DNA from: Peribacillus kribbensis DSM 17871 | GTDB taxonomy: Bacteria; Bacillota; Bacilli; Bacillales; DSM-1321 | DNA: 64,000 bases | Reading direction: 5' to 3' | NCBI RefSeq assembly: GCF_000430765.1 | Contig: NZ_KE387241.1 | Span: 1-64,000, forward strand | Part shown: one piece after another, positions 40,587 through 49,838 of the stretch | Numbering within the stretch: the stretch's first letter is position 1 | Layout: every line of letters starts with the position of its first letter | Notes under the pieces: model-generated | Told to the model about the DNA's origin: nothing | What the model saw: the letters and a program-made list of their open reading frames with translations, nothing else | The model's database searches: none | Position numbers and translations under genes: made by a program

Positions 40587-41888
40587 ATGTTTGATTTAAA
40601 AAAGAACAATACAACCCCTGGGACTGAATTAACAGCCGGCCTCACAACTTTTTTTACAATGGCTTATATCATTGTTGTGAATCCGCTGATTCTTTCAGAT
40701 GCTGGGGTGCCCTTTCAACAGGGCTTTACAGCCACCATCATCGCAACCATCATCGGAACCTTGTTCATGGCCGTGGCTGCGAACTACCCCATTGCTGTCG
40801 CGCCTGCCATGGGTACGAATGTATACTTTGCTTACACGGTCATCCAGGCACACAGCGGAATTGGTTACAGTGAAGCCTTTTCCGCATTATTTATAACGGG
40901 CATTCTATTTTTTATATTATCCCTAACCAGACTCCGGTCCATGCTGATCCGGATCATTCCTGAAAACCTTAAGTACGCCATTACTTCTGGAATCGGCCTG
41001 TTCATTGCATTCATCGGCCTAAGGTTATCAGGGATTATCAAAGCACATCCATCAAATCTTGTCGGGCTTGGCAATCTGCATTCACCGAGCGTTGTGCTGG
41101 CATTGGCCGGACTTGCCATTACACTCATCCTGATTACCTTGAATGTACCCGGGGCCATCTTTATCGGAATCGTCTTGACGGGCATCATCGCTATGTTTAC
41201 CGGACAGCTTTCCTTCAACAAGGGATTTGTCTCGCTTCCTTCTCTTCCAGAAGGGCTGGTTGCGTACAATCCGGTCCATGCCATCAGTGATGTCATCCAG
41301 TTCAGCCTATATCCGGCCATCTTTTCCATTATCCTGGTTACCATTTTTGATACAACCGGTACGGTACTCGGAGTGGCTAAACAGGCTGGCCTTATGCAGG
41401 GTGACAAACTGCCGCGTGCACGAAGGACCCTTGTGGCAGACTCTGTAGGCACTTTGTTCGGAGCCATCTTTGGGACTACCCCAACCTCTGCCTATATCGA
41501 ATCCGCTTCGGGGGTTGCTGCAGGCGGGCGTACTGGCCTGACTTCAGTGTTTGTAGCCTTGTTCTTTGCCATTGCAGCATTTTTCGGACCGATGATCAGC
41601 GCGATTTCAGGAATAGCGGCAATCACTTCACCGGCACTTGTCATTGTAGGGGCTTTGATGCTTAGCAATGTACGGCATATTGTCTGGGATGATTTTGATG
41701 AAGCCTTTCCTGCCTTTATTGTAATCCTAACCATGCCGCTGACGTCAAGCATTGCGACAGGGATCGCCTTTGGATTCATCTCTTACCCGCTGATGAAAAT
41801 GGCAAAGGGCAAGTGGAAGGCCGTCCATCCGCTGGTATACATCTTTGCTGTTTTATTTGTCATTCAGCTTGTGTTTTTCCCTCATTGA
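40587..41888 (+). CDS. NCS2/AzgA-type purine permease
   Basis: 433-residue membrane transporter with about 13-14 spans. AzgA-like motifs: ELTAGLTTFFTMAYIIVVNP at about 13-32, PAMGTNVYFAYTV near 75, IFDTTGTVLGVA near 256 and GTTPTSAYIESASGVAAGGR near 301. This group transports adenine, guanine or hypoxanthine with protons; B. subtilis PbuG and PbuO are relatives. No purine riboswitch is visible in the 280 bp upstream, unlike many pbuG genes, which favours a PbuO-type or other paralogue. GGAGAG precedes the ATG at 40587. Confidence 0.85.
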   Translation: MFDLKKNNTTPGTELTAGLTTFFTMAYIIVVNPLILSDAGVPFQQGFTATIIATIIGTLFMAVAANYPIAVAPAMGTNVYFAYTVIQAHSGIGYSEAFSALFITGILFFILSLTRLRSMLIRIIPENLKYAITSGIGLFIAFIGLRLSGIIKAHPSNLVGLGNLHSPSVVLALAGLAITLILITLNVPGAIFIGIVLTGIIAMFTGQLSFNKGFVSLPSLPEGLVAYNPVHAISDVIQFSLYPAIFSIILVTIFDTTGTVLGVAKQAGLMQGDKLPRARRTLVADSVGTLFGAIFGTTPTSAYIESASGVAAGGRTGLTSVFVALFFAIAAFFGPMISAISGIAAITSPALVIVGALMLSNVRHIVWDDFDEAFPAFIVILTMPLTSSIATGIAFGFISYPLMKMAKGKWKAVHPLVYIFAVLFVIQLVFFPH

Positions 41889-41899
41889 TCGGTAAAACT

Positions 41900-41942
41900 A
41901 AAAAAGCTGTTCCTGGCATGATACCTGGAACAGCTTTTTTTC
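41900..41942 (+). terminator. Strong terminator of the purine permease gene
   Basis: AAAAAAGCTGTTCC pairs with GGAACAGCTTTTTT and runs into further T. Confidence 0.9.
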
Positions 41943-42013
41943 ATTTCGATGTTAATCCAGGGCTGGAAAGTGTCTTTTAGGTTATGAATAAACGGGATTC
42001 TGCCGCAGTTTTT

Positions 42014-42217
42014 TTAGCAGCACCGGGAGACTTTTCCGCCCTTTGCATTGTATCTGGCATCCTGGGCCTCGCAGAAAAACTCTTTTCTGCTTTGGATCTT
42101 TTCATCCGGATGATGCCTTTTCATATGATCGACATACTTCTCATAGTCTGGGACCCCGACCAGGAGGGAGATAAATTGCCTGCGATAGCTCATTGCTTTT
42201 AGGAGTTTAGCCAGCAT
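42014..42217 (-). CDS. YbdD/YjiX family CstA-associated small protein
   Basis: 67-residue soluble protein with the family pattern PDYEKYVDHMKRHHPDE, a short RYNAKGG motif and a terminal RCC. YbdD/YjiX proteins are nearly always encoded directly after cstA-type transporters and are needed for their function in E. coli (YjiX with BtsT, YbdD with CstA). Here the start codon overlaps the last 11 bp of the CstA gene, so translation is coupled; GGGGAGGG lies within the end of cstA. Confidence 0.87.
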   Translation of the reverse strand: MLAKLLKAMSYRRQFISLLVGVPDYEKYVDHMKRHHPDEKIQSRKEFFCEAQDARYNAKGGKVSRCC

Positions 42218-44285
42218 ATTGTTTAGGGCCCTCCCCGGTTCTTTTTATATAAGGATCTTCATGCAGCGTGACTTTTTTGTTTGATAAAACTTTGAACCAA
42301 ATCTTGATGGCCGAAATCAAAACAGCAATCACAACCACCATAAAGATGGCGCACAGGGCCGCATCGACATAGTCATTCATGACCACCTGCTTCATTTGCG
42401 CTTTCGTTGCTGCCGGGGCGAGCACTTTCCCGCTGTCCAAAGCATCCTTGAAGACCCTTCCGTGTGCAAGGAAGCCAATTTTAGGATTATCATGGAACAG
42501 CTTCTGCCATCCCGCAGACATGGTGACAATCAAGAGCCAGGTAGTTGGAATAAGAGTGATCCATACATATGCTTTTTTTCCCATTTTAAACAGCAGGGTT
42601 GTTCCAAGGAGGAGAGCTATCCCTCCAAGCATCTGATTGGCAATCCCAAACAATGGCCAAAGCGTATTAATACCGCCAAGAGGATCAATGACTCCCTGGT
42701 AAAGGAAGTAACCCCAGGCAAGAACACAAAGGGTGGTTGCAATAATATTGGCGAAAAGTGATTCCGTTCTAGCGAACGGTTTATAAAATTGTCCAATGAG
42801 ATCCTGAATCATAAAGCGTCCTACACGTGTGCCAGCATCTATTGTAGTCAAAATGAACAGGGCCTCGAATAATATCGCAAAATGATACCAGAAAGCCATT
42901 AAGGCCTTTCCCCCTGCGACATTTGAAAACAAATAAGCCATTCCTATAGCAAGCGTTGGGGCCCCTCCGGTTCTTGAGAGGATGCTTCCTTCTCCAACGT
43001 CCTTGGCGAGAGTGGTAAGGTCGTCCGGTGTAATCGTAAAACCCCACTCTGTTACCGTTTTGGCCGCCTGGACAGCATCGACCCCGATGGCAGCAGGAGG
43101 GCTGTTGATCGCAAAATACACACCCGGCGTCAGGACGCATGCCGCAATCATAGCCATTACTGCCACAAAGGATTCGGTAAGCATCGCCCCATATCCAATC
43201 GGTCTTGCATGCGATTCCCGTTCAATCATTTTAGGAGTCGTTCCAGAGGAAACCAGGGCATGGAACCCGGATATGGATCCGCAGGCAATCGTTATAAATA
43301 AAAATGGAAACAAATTCCCTGAAAATACGGGTCCTGTACCGTCAATGAATTTGCTGACAGCAGGCATCTGCAGGTCAGGTGCCACTATTAGGATCCCTAG
43401 AGCCAAAGCAGCGATCGTACCTACCTTTAAAAAAGTGCTTAAGTAATCCCGCGGGGCAAGCAATAGCCAGACCGGCATGACTGAAGCGATGAAGCCATAA
43501 ACGATCATCATAATGGCAATCGTTTCACCTTTGAACGTAAACATTGCAGAGAGTGCCTCATGCTGTGATACATATTGCCCGCCGTAAAGTGATAATAATA
43601 GAAGAATGATTCCTATAATTGAAGCTTCCCCGACTCTGCCCGGACGGATAAACCTCATATAAATGCCCATGAAAATAGCGATTGGAATGGTAGCCGCGAT
43701 CGTAAACATTCCCCAAGGACTTCCTACGAGCGCCTTCACTACAACTAAGGCTAATACAGCTAATAAGATAATCATGATTCCCAGGATGCCTATCATGGAA
43801 ATAATGCCTGTGACAGGACCCATTTCTTCTTTAATGATTTCTCCCAGCGACTTTCCTTTCCTTCTCATGGAACCAAATAAGATGACAAAATCCTGGACGG
43901 CTCCGGCAAGAACTACTCCTGCCACAATCCAGATGGTTCCCGGAAGATATCCCATCTGTGCGGCAAGGATGGGTCCCACAAGCGGTCCCGCACCCGCGAT
44001 GGCTGCGAAATGATGGCCGAATAGCACCCACTTATTCGTCGGTACATAATCCTTTCCATCATTGTGAACTTCAGCCGGAGTCTTGCGGGTATCATCCAGT
44101 TCAAACACCTTTTCAGCTATATACCGGCTGTAAAAACGATAAGCAACGGCATACGTGCTGACCGCAGCCACAAGGAGCCAGATTGCATTTATAGACTCCC
44201 CCCTCTTCAAAGCAAGCACGGCAAACCCCGCTGCCCCAAGAGCTGAAACAATGCCCCAAATCAATATCGATTTAAGCGCTTTCAA
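42207..44285 (-). CDS. cstA: CstA family pyruvate/peptide transporter
   Basis: About 692-residue membrane protein with roughly 18 spans. The N-terminal block YVPTNKWVLFGHHFAAIAGA then GPLVGPILAAQMGYLPG is the CstA signature. Family members include BtsT and CstP pyruvate importers, induced at carbon starvation; peptide uptake is the older proposal. AAAGGAGGG six bp before TTG (44285) indicates that TTG, not the ATG at 44306 that overlaps the ribosome site, is the start. A promoter TTGTAA-N16-TATAAT is just upstream. It forms an operon with the YbdD gene. Confidence 0.88.
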   Translation of the reverse strand: MKALKSILIWGIVSALGAAGFAVLALKRGESINAIWLLVAAVSTYAVAYRFYSRYIAEKVFELDDTRKTPAEVHNDGKDYVPTNKWVLFGHHFAAIAGAGPLVGPILAAQMGYLPGTIWIVAGVVLAGAVQDFVILFGSMRRKGKSLGEIIKEEMGPVTGIISMIGILGIMIILLAVLALVVVKALVGSPWGMFTIAATIPIAIFMGIYMRFIRPGRVGEASIIGIILLLLSLYGGQYVSQHEALSAMFTFKGETIAIMMIVYGFIASVMPVWLLLAPRDYLSTFLKVGTIAALALGILIVAPDLQMPAVSKFIDGTGPVFSGNLFPFLFITIACGSISGFHALVSSGTTPKMIERESHARPIGYGAMLTESFVAVMAMIAACVLTPGVYFAINSPPAAIGVDAVQAAKTVTEWGFTITPDDLTTLAKDVGEGSILSRTGGAPTLAIGMAYLFSNVAGGKALMAFWYHFAILFEALFILTTIDAGTRVGRFMIQDLIGQFYKPFARTESLFANIIATTLCVLAWGYFLYQGVIDPLGGINTLWPLFGIANQMLGGIALLLGTTLLFKMGKKAYVWITLIPTTWLLIVTMSAGWQKLFHDNPKIGFLAHGRVFKDALDSGKVLAPAATKAQMKQVVMNDYVDAALCAIFMVVVIAVLISAIKIWFKVLSNKKVTLHEDPYIKRTGEGPKQYAG

Positions 44286-44316
44286 AACTATCCCTCCTTT
44301 TTCCATTTATAAAGCT

Positions 44317-44344
44317 ATTATACTAATAATTTTGAATATTACAA
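44317..44344 (-). promoter_or_regulatory. Sigma-A promoter of cstA
   Basis: On the minus strand TTGTAA (44339-44344) and TATAAT (44317-44322) are separated by 16 bp, about 32 bp before the TTG start. Confidence 0.6.
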
Positions 44345-44385
44345 ATACATTAAAGCAATTATGGGGTCTGCCCCGTTTCCCGGGC

Positions 44386-44690
44386 TCCGAATGGTTCAAA
44401 TGTATAAACGCGGGCGGCATTCGGACTACTTCCCTGGCTCTGCCTCTCAACCTGTCCGAATGGGGCTCGCATTCGGACAACTTCCCTGACTCTGCCTCCC
44501 AACCCGTCCGAATTGGGTTCGCATTCGGACTACTTCCCTGGCTATTTCTCTCAACCTGTCCGAATGAGACCCGCATTCGGACTACTTCCCTGGCTGTACC
44601 TCTCAACCTGTCCGAATGAGACTCGCTTTCGGACAACTTGACCGGCTTTTCCCTCTAAACAAAGGGCGGCTTTGAGGCTTTCGGACCCAA
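44386..44690. repeat. Tandem array B with an exact 52-bp period
   Basis: C(A/T)TTCGGAC recurs at 44418, 44470, 44522, 44574, 44626 and 44678, each step exactly 52 bp. The best units form a hairpin with a 9-bp stem and 7-nt loop, GTCCGAATG/CATTCGGAC, joined by CTTCCCTGGCT(C/A)..CTCAACCT-type spacers. Stem and spacer sequences differ from array A at 22683, yet period and hairpin geometry are the same. The flanks are degenerate. No conserved protein is encoded. Confidence 0.88.
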
Positions 44691-44828
44691 GTTCCGAATC
44701 TTCCCTAAGGCAGGCTTGCTGCCCAAGCTGACGCCGCTTCCGATTTTTCTTTTCTAAAAATGGTTTTTACGTTCTACGAGACGATTCCATTGTTAAAACA
44801 GGTTGAATAGAGCAAAAGATGATTAACA

Positions 44829-44913
44829 GGACAGGTGAGACCCGAAAGGCGGAGCTGAGGAGGCTCACCTACCCGTGGAAAGCGAGCATCCTGGAGCGGA
44901 AATCAACCACCTT
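44829..44913. repeat. Dispersed GC-rich repeat, copy B
   Basis: Shortened and diverged relative of the block at 8-125, with the common segments GACAGGTGAGACC, GAGCTGAGGAGGCTCACC, GGAAAGCGA and GCGGAAATCAAC in the same order and orientation. Confidence 0.7.
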
Positions 44914-44953
44914 GTTCTAAAAGCAGCAAAGTTTGTGAAAACAGACAAATAAA

Positions 44954-44974
44954 AAACTGGCCAGAGGCCAGTTT
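44954..44974 (-). terminator. Terminator of the SDR gene
   Basis: AAACTGGCC pairs with GGCCAGTTT around AGA, followed on the minus strand by TTTTTTATTTG. Confidence 0.82.
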
Positions 44975-44981
44975 CATATAA

Positions 44982-45752
44982 TTACAGCAGGGATTCTGCT
45001 CCATCGATATAGATTTCGGTACCTGTGATGTGTGAGGACTGATCTGAGGCAAGGAAATAAACAAGATCCGCTACCTGTTCTGGTTTGCCTGCTGCATTTT
45101 CGAGCGGCTGATTTCCTTCCGGATACTCAATTGGAATCTTCACCTCCTCGACTCCTTTTTGAGTGAAGGTATTCTGATCAATGTTGGTATCGATGGCTCC
45201 AGGACAGATTGCATTTACCCGGATTTTATATCTGGCAAGCTCTAAAGCTGCCATTTTCATAAAGGCTACCTGCCCTGCTTTTGTAGTGCTGTAAGCAGAG
45301 AAGCCGATATTTTTAAACATTCTGTTACCATTAATAGAGCTCGTGATAATGATGCTTCCGCCGCTGTTTTTCATGTGCGGTATGACAGATTTAACCAGAA
45401 GGAAGGTCCCTCTCAGATTTATCGTCATAGTCTGGTCCCAATCCTCCGCTTCCATCTCCTCAATGGAGGTAATCGTTCCGTTAATGCCTGCATTAGCAAA
45501 AAGCACATCGATCTGCCCCCACTTTTCCATAACCTGCTGAATGGCAGAAAATACATCCTCCTTATTCGAAACATCAGCCTCCGCCACAAAAACCTCTGCA
45601 CCGCCGTCAGCTATTTCACTGCGGACTTTTTCTGCTCTTTCTTCCTTAATGTCTATGATGCACACATTCATACCTTCCTTAGCGAACCTTTTGGCTGCAG
45701 CCGCTCCAATTCCAGATCCTCCTCCAGTAACCACCGCTACCTTGTTTCCCAT
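44982..45752 (-). CDS. Short-chain dehydrogenase/reductase
   Basis: 256-residue classical SDR, soluble, using NAD(P)H. TGGGSGIG (9-16) binds the cofactor; FANAG lies near 86; the catalytic Ser is in IITSSINGN (about 139), with Tyr and Lys in YSTTK (about 155-159). The Asp at the end of strand 2 (CIIDIKEE) favours NAD(H). AGGAGG precedes the ATG. The substrate cannot be deduced and the gene stands alone. Confidence 0.85.
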   Translation of the reverse strand: MGNKVAVVTGGGSGIGAAAAKRFAKEGMNVCIIDIKEERAEKVRSEIADGGAEVFVAEADVSNKEDVFSAIQQVMEKWGQIDVLFANAGINGTITSIEEMEAEDWDQTMTINLRGTFLLVKSVIPHMKNSGGSIIITSSINGNRMFKNIGFSAYSTTKAGQVAFMKMAALELARYKIRVNAICPGAIDTNIDQNTFTQKGVEEVKIPIEYPEGNQPLENAAGKPEQVADLVYFLASDQSSHITGTEIYIDGAESLL

Positions 45753-45940
45753 ATGAATCCTCCTATTCTATTTTCAAAGTGCTGCCTCTGAAGAGTTTCC
45801 TGCATCCTCTTCATGCAATTTTCAAACCTTCTGCACGATACAGCCTCTCCTACGTTTTATTTCCCACTTTTCATACATAAAATGTGTGTTCTGAAAAAAA
45901 ACTAGAACTATTAACAAATTTTTTAAGGGAGGCGGGCAGC

Positions 45941-47518
45941 CTGGCACAGTTTTTTAAAAGCAGAAAAGGGAAGCAAGGTTCCCAAACGGACTCTGCTTCA
46001 AACAGCAAGGATAAACAGGATGACGTCCAGACCTTCACTTTTAATCTTGAAACAAACATCCAATTAATCAAGGATACTTTAGGTAACCCGCCAGATATCA
46101 ATGTTAGGAAGATCGAGATAGATAAAGAGCAAAACTACACGATTGCGGTTATCCGGATGGATGGAATGTCAGACAAAATGGAAATCAATTCGAGTGTTAT
46201 CGAGCCGCTGACGAAGCTTACCTTCGAACAATTAAGAAAGCAACTGGAAAACCCAAATTCCTCTAATACTTTATCGAAGCTTATATCAGTAAATAAGCTG
46301 AGCTGCTATACAGAAGTGAACAAAGTAGTCCATTCTCTCCTCCAAGGCAATGCCGCCATCCTGGTAAACCATTCACAGGAAATATATATGGCTGCGACCA
46401 GGATGCTGAAGGTAAGAAGCATTACGGAGCCTACATCCCAAACCGTTATCCGGGGACCCAAGGATAGCTTTACAGAGGATCTGAGAACAAACACCTCCTT
46501 AATCAGGGCGAGAATTACGAATAAAGATTTAAAGCTTGAAATGGTAAATAAAGGTGAAGTAACCCACACTGATATTGAGCTTATGTACATAAAGGGTATT
46601 GCGGATGAATCAATTCTGAGTGAAGTAAGGAGAAGGCTGGAAAAGATTAAGGTTGATGGGATACTTGAATCCAGCTATGTTGAAGAATTTATCCAGGACA
46701 GCCGATTTTCCCTTTTCCCAACCATCTTAAGTACAGAACGGCCGGATGTGGTAGTGTCCAACCTCTTAGAAGGCAGGTTTGCCATCTTTGTATATGGCAC
46801 CCCCTATGTACTTATTGGTCCCGCTGCCTTTATCCAATTTTTCCAATCAGCTGAGGATTATTATCAAAATCAATATATGGGGACATTTATCAGAATCCTC
46901 CGCTTTATTGCATTTTTCATCGCCCTCTATGCCCCGGGGCTGTATGTTGCTATTATGACGCACCACCATGGGCTTATTCCTACCACTCTGCTGGTATCAC
47001 TTGCCGGGCAGAGGGAAGGTGTCCCCTTTCCTATAATCATTGAAGGATTGGTTATGGAGATTGTATTTGAGGTGCTGCGGGAAGCGGGTATAAGGATGCC
47101 CAGGGCTGTCGGCCAGACCGTATCCATTGTAGGGGCATTAATCTTAGGGCAGGCAGCGGTAGAAGCTGGCTTTGTTTCGGCCTCGACTGTAATCGTTGTA
47201 TCTTTGACAGCGATTGCAAATTTCACTATGCCATTTTTTAATGTTGCCATTGCGGCAAGGTTATTACGATTTTTTATCCTGCTTTTAGGATCATTCATTG
47301 GATTGTACGGGATCATGCTGGGAACGTTCATGATTCTTGCCCACCTATGCAGCATCCGCTCGTTTGGCATCCCATATTTCGAGCCAATCGCTCCATTCAG
47401 GCTTAATGAGCAAAAGGATGTTTTTGTGCGGCTGCCTATTCCTTATCATTTCAGCAGGCCATCTCCGGCAAATCCTGAGCAAAAAAAGCGGGCAGGGAGA
47501 AAGCAAAATGAAAAATAA
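45941..47518 (+). CDS. GerA-family spore germinant receptor subunit A, CTG start
   Basis: 525-residue inner spore membrane protein, A subunit of a nutrient germinant receptor. The N-terminal soluble domain (about 40-290) includes the GERKA-type block LLQGNAAILVNHSQEIY and VRGPKDSFTEDLRTN-like VIRGPKDSFTEDLRTNTSLI; five or so spans follow from about 300. AAGGGAGG at 45925-45932 is 8 bp before CTG at 45941, giving a typical N-terminus AQFFKSRKGK after the initiator. The only other in-frame start, GTG at 45884, lacks a ribosome site. Followed by gerC and gerB genes in an A-C-B operon. The nutrient recognised is unknown. Confidence 0.87.
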   Translation: MAQFFKSRKGKQGSQTDSASNSKDKQDDVQTFTFNLETNIQLIKDTLGNPPDINVRKIEIDKEQNYTIAVIRMDGMSDKMEINSSVIEPLTKLTFEQLRKQLENPNSSNTLSKLISVNKLSCYTEVNKVVHSLLQGNAAILVNHSQEIYMAATRMLKVRSITEPTSQTVIRGPKDSFTEDLRTNTSLIRARITNKDLKLEMVNKGEVTHTDIELMYIKGIADESILSEVRRRLEKIKVDGILESSYVEEFIQDSRFSLFPTILSTERPDVVVSNLLEGRFAIFVYGTPYVLIGPAAFIQFFQSAEDYYQNQYMGTFIRILRFIAFFIALYAPGLYVAIMTHHHGLIPTTLLVSLAGQREGVPFPIIIEGLVMEIVFEVLREAGIRMPRAVGQTVSIVGALILGQAAVEAGFVSASTVIVVSLTAIANFTMPFFNVAIAARLLRFFILLLGSFIGLYGIMLGTFMILAHLCSIRSFGIPYFEPIAPFRLNEQKDVFVRLPIPYHFSRPSPANPEQKKRAGRKQNEK

Positions 47519-48668
47519 AGCGTTCATTGCCATAGTGGCATCTGCAGTCATTCTGCTGGCAGCCGGATGCTCCAATTACCGTGAGTTAAGAGATATTACC
47601 TTTATTTCGGGTATGGGAATTGATTATGTTAAAGAAAAAAAAAGGTATGAAGTAACCTTTCAGGCCTTTGCTCCAAGTTCATTTTCTGGCAGCGGGTCCA
47701 TAGGGAGCGTCCTCTACACTTCTCAAGGAAGAACCATCAGTGAGGCAGCGCGAATGGCGTCAAAAAAATTCTCGAGGATAGCAGATTATTCACAGGTAAG
47801 TTTGGTGGTTTTGGGGGAAAAACTATCCAGAAGATTAAGCTTGAATTTTATTTTTGATGTTTTTGAAAGAGACGCAAAAATCCGAACCAACATTCCTGTC
47901 CTCATCGCAAGAAAAAATTCTGCAAAAGAGGTATTATCTGTCGTTCCCGGAAATGAAAATCCTGTCCAATCTATCATTGGAAAAATAAGAAATGCTTCTC
48001 AAACGCAGGGTGAGAATGGGGAAACAATGATCTACCAAATCATAAATCAGCTTGCCAGTAAGGGAATCGAACCCGCCATTGATGGAATATCCGTAATTAA
48101 TTCAAATGATCCTTCTAAGGCCGGGCAGAAAGAAACTAAACTGAATGGTACCGGAATCATCAGGAAGGGAAAACTGGTTGCCTGGATGGACGGATCAAAT
48201 GCTAAATCGATATTTTTGTTAACGAATAAGATACGCCAGACAAATGAAGCCATTCTCTGCAGCGGAAATAGATATACCTCAGTCCGTATTACGGATGCCC
48301 ATAGCACTCCCAATATTAAGGTCAAAAATGGAGTTCCCCAAATTACCATTAAAGTCCGGGCATTCGGGGTTATTGACGAAATGCTCTGTAATGCAAACCT
48401 TATGCAGAATAATATAATTAATAAATTTGAAAAGGAAGCCGCCTTTAACTTAAAAAATCATATAAGTGAGGGAATAAAGGAAGCACAAAAACAGAAAAGT
48501 GATGTTTATGGATTTGGCGAGCTATTGCACAGGGGAAATTTCAGAGTATGGAAAAATTACGAAGATAATTGGGGAAAAACATTTGCAAAGGCAAAGATAA
48601 AAATTAATGTAACAGTTATATTGCATGGAACAAATATGAGGATTGAACCTTATCCCTACAAACGGTAG
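47508..48668 (+). CDS. Ger(x)C-family germination lipoprotein
   Basis: 386-residue C subunit of the receptor. A signal peptide ends in lipobox LAAGC with Cys21. The mature protein has the three-domain GerAC layout: SNYRELRDITFISGMGIDYV at the start is typical, and the C-terminal domain ends with VILHGTNMRIEP. It overlaps the A gene by 11 bp, with GGGAGA before the ATG at 47508, showing tight coupling. Loss of C subunits normally inactivates the receptor. Confidence 0.88.
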   Translation: MKNKAFIAIVASAVILLAAGCSNYRELRDITFISGMGIDYVKEKKRYEVTFQAFAPSSFSGSGSIGSVLYTSQGRTISEAARMASKKFSRIADYSQVSLVVLGEKLSRRLSLNFIFDVFERDAKIRTNIPVLIARKNSAKEVLSVVPGNENPVQSIIGKIRNASQTQGENGETMIYQIINQLASKGIEPAIDGISVINSNDPSKAGQKETKLNGTGIIRKGKLVAWMDGSNAKSIFLLTNKIRQTNEAILCSGNRYTSVRITDAHSTPNIKVKNGVPQITIKVRAFGVIDEMLCNANLMQNNIINKFEKEAAFNLKNHISEGIKEAQKQKSDVYGFGELLHRGNFRVWKNYEDNWGKTFAKAKIKINVTVILHGTNMRIEPYPYKR

Positions 48669-48699
48669 AAATGAAATTCATGAAAGCACTGGTGAAATT

Positions 48700-49812
48700 A
48701 TGAATGAAATAAAAATTGGCAGATTTCAATTCTTTACTTTACTATTCCTTTTTGAATTAGGAAGTGCTGTTTTATTTGGCATGGGAAAGGATGTCAAACA
48801 GGATGCCTGGATCCCAGCACTAATTGGAACCCTGGGAGGATGTCTCATATATACAGTTTATACTATGCTTCATAATTTATATCCAGATCTTCCTATCACC
48901 AGCTACTCCAAAAAAATATTGGGAAAATATATTGGTTCAGCGGTAGGATTTGCTTACATCGTCTATTTTATATATTTAGCCACACGCGTGCTTCGCGATT
49001 TCGACGAAATGCTTGTCATATCCCAATATCATAATACTTCGCTGCTAACAATAGGACTATATATGATAGCCACTATCATGTATGTTATGTTTAAAGGGTT
49101 TGAGGTATTTTCAAGGGTCAGCCTGATTTTATTTCTGGTTCATACCGCAACAATTACAGTCATATTCGCATTGGAGATTGCGGACAATCTGATTATTCCT
49201 GTAAATCTTCTGCCTGTACTCGAAAAAGGCTGGATCCCTATCTTTAAATCTGTCTTCCCCGCATCATTAACAGTTCCTTTTGGAGAGCTAATTGTAGTGA
49301 CCATGTTTTTTCGATTTGTCAATGGCCAAAGTTCAATTAGAAACATCGGTTTCATGGCCATTATTCTAAGTGGGTTGTATTTAACTTTCCGTAGTCTGAT
49401 CAATATCGCTATCATTGGACCTGATGTAAGATTCCGCTCTACCTTTCCAATAATATCGGAAGTGGGGCTTATCAATATCGCTAATTTTATCCAGCGAATG
49501 GATTCATTCGTCATTGCCGTTCTGGTGATACTCGGTTTTGTGAAAGTATATATTTTCTACTATTGTGCGTTATCCGGAGCATCTGATCTATTCAAACTTA
49601 AAAAACCGGAAAAATTGATCTTTCCATTTGGATTTATCATTATTATTTTTTCCGTTTTTATTGCGCCGAATTTTAATTTTCATATGAAAATAGGCTTTAA
49701 CATTGTGCCGCTTTACCTGCACATTCCATTTCAAATTGGAATTCCCCTTCTTCTCTTAGCGGTCGCTCTCATAAAAATAAAAAGAAGCAGATTGAGGCAG
49801 CAGGATTGCTGA
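48700..49812 (+). CDS. GerB-family germination permease subunit
   Basis: 370-residue integral membrane protein with ten spans, related to amino-acid permeases (APC superfamily) and believed to form the ligand site of the germinant receptor. KIGRFQFFTLLFLFELGSAV at the start is typical. GGTG before the ATG at 48700 sets the start, 31 bp after the C gene stop. Last gene of the operon; a terminator overlaps its end. The ligand is not predictable. Confidence 0.88.
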   Translation: MNEIKIGRFQFFTLLFLFELGSAVLFGMGKDVKQDAWIPALIGTLGGCLIYTVYTMLHNLYPDLPITSYSKKILGKYIGSAVGFAYIVYFIYLATRVLRDFDEMLVISQYHNTSLLTIGLYMIATIMYVMFKGFEVFSRVSLILFLVHTATITVIFALEIADNLIIPVNLLPVLEKGWIPIFKSVFPASLTVPFGELIVVTMFFRFVNGQSSIRNIGFMAIILSGLYLTFRSLINIAIIGPDVRFRSTFPIISEVGLINIANFIQRMDSFVIAVLVILGFVKVYIFYYCALSGASDLFKLKKPEKLIFPFGFIIIIFSVFIAPNFNFHMKIGFNIVPLYLHIPFQIGIPLLLLAVALIKIKRSRLRQQDC

Positions 49813-49838
49813 CCTTCAGTTCTGCTTCTTTGTTTTTT
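49781..49838. terminator. Terminator overlapping the ger operon end
   Basis: AAAGAAGCAGA pairs with TCTGCTTCTTT across about 29 nt and is followed by GTTTTTTT. The stem lies inside the coding ends of the B gene and of the convergent small gene. Confidence 0.65.

Noticed and set aside
44155-44636. Long open frames on both strands across array B
   Set aside because: The 52-bp period is not a multiple of three, so the frames are a mix of repeated units in shifting frames with low-complexity peptides.
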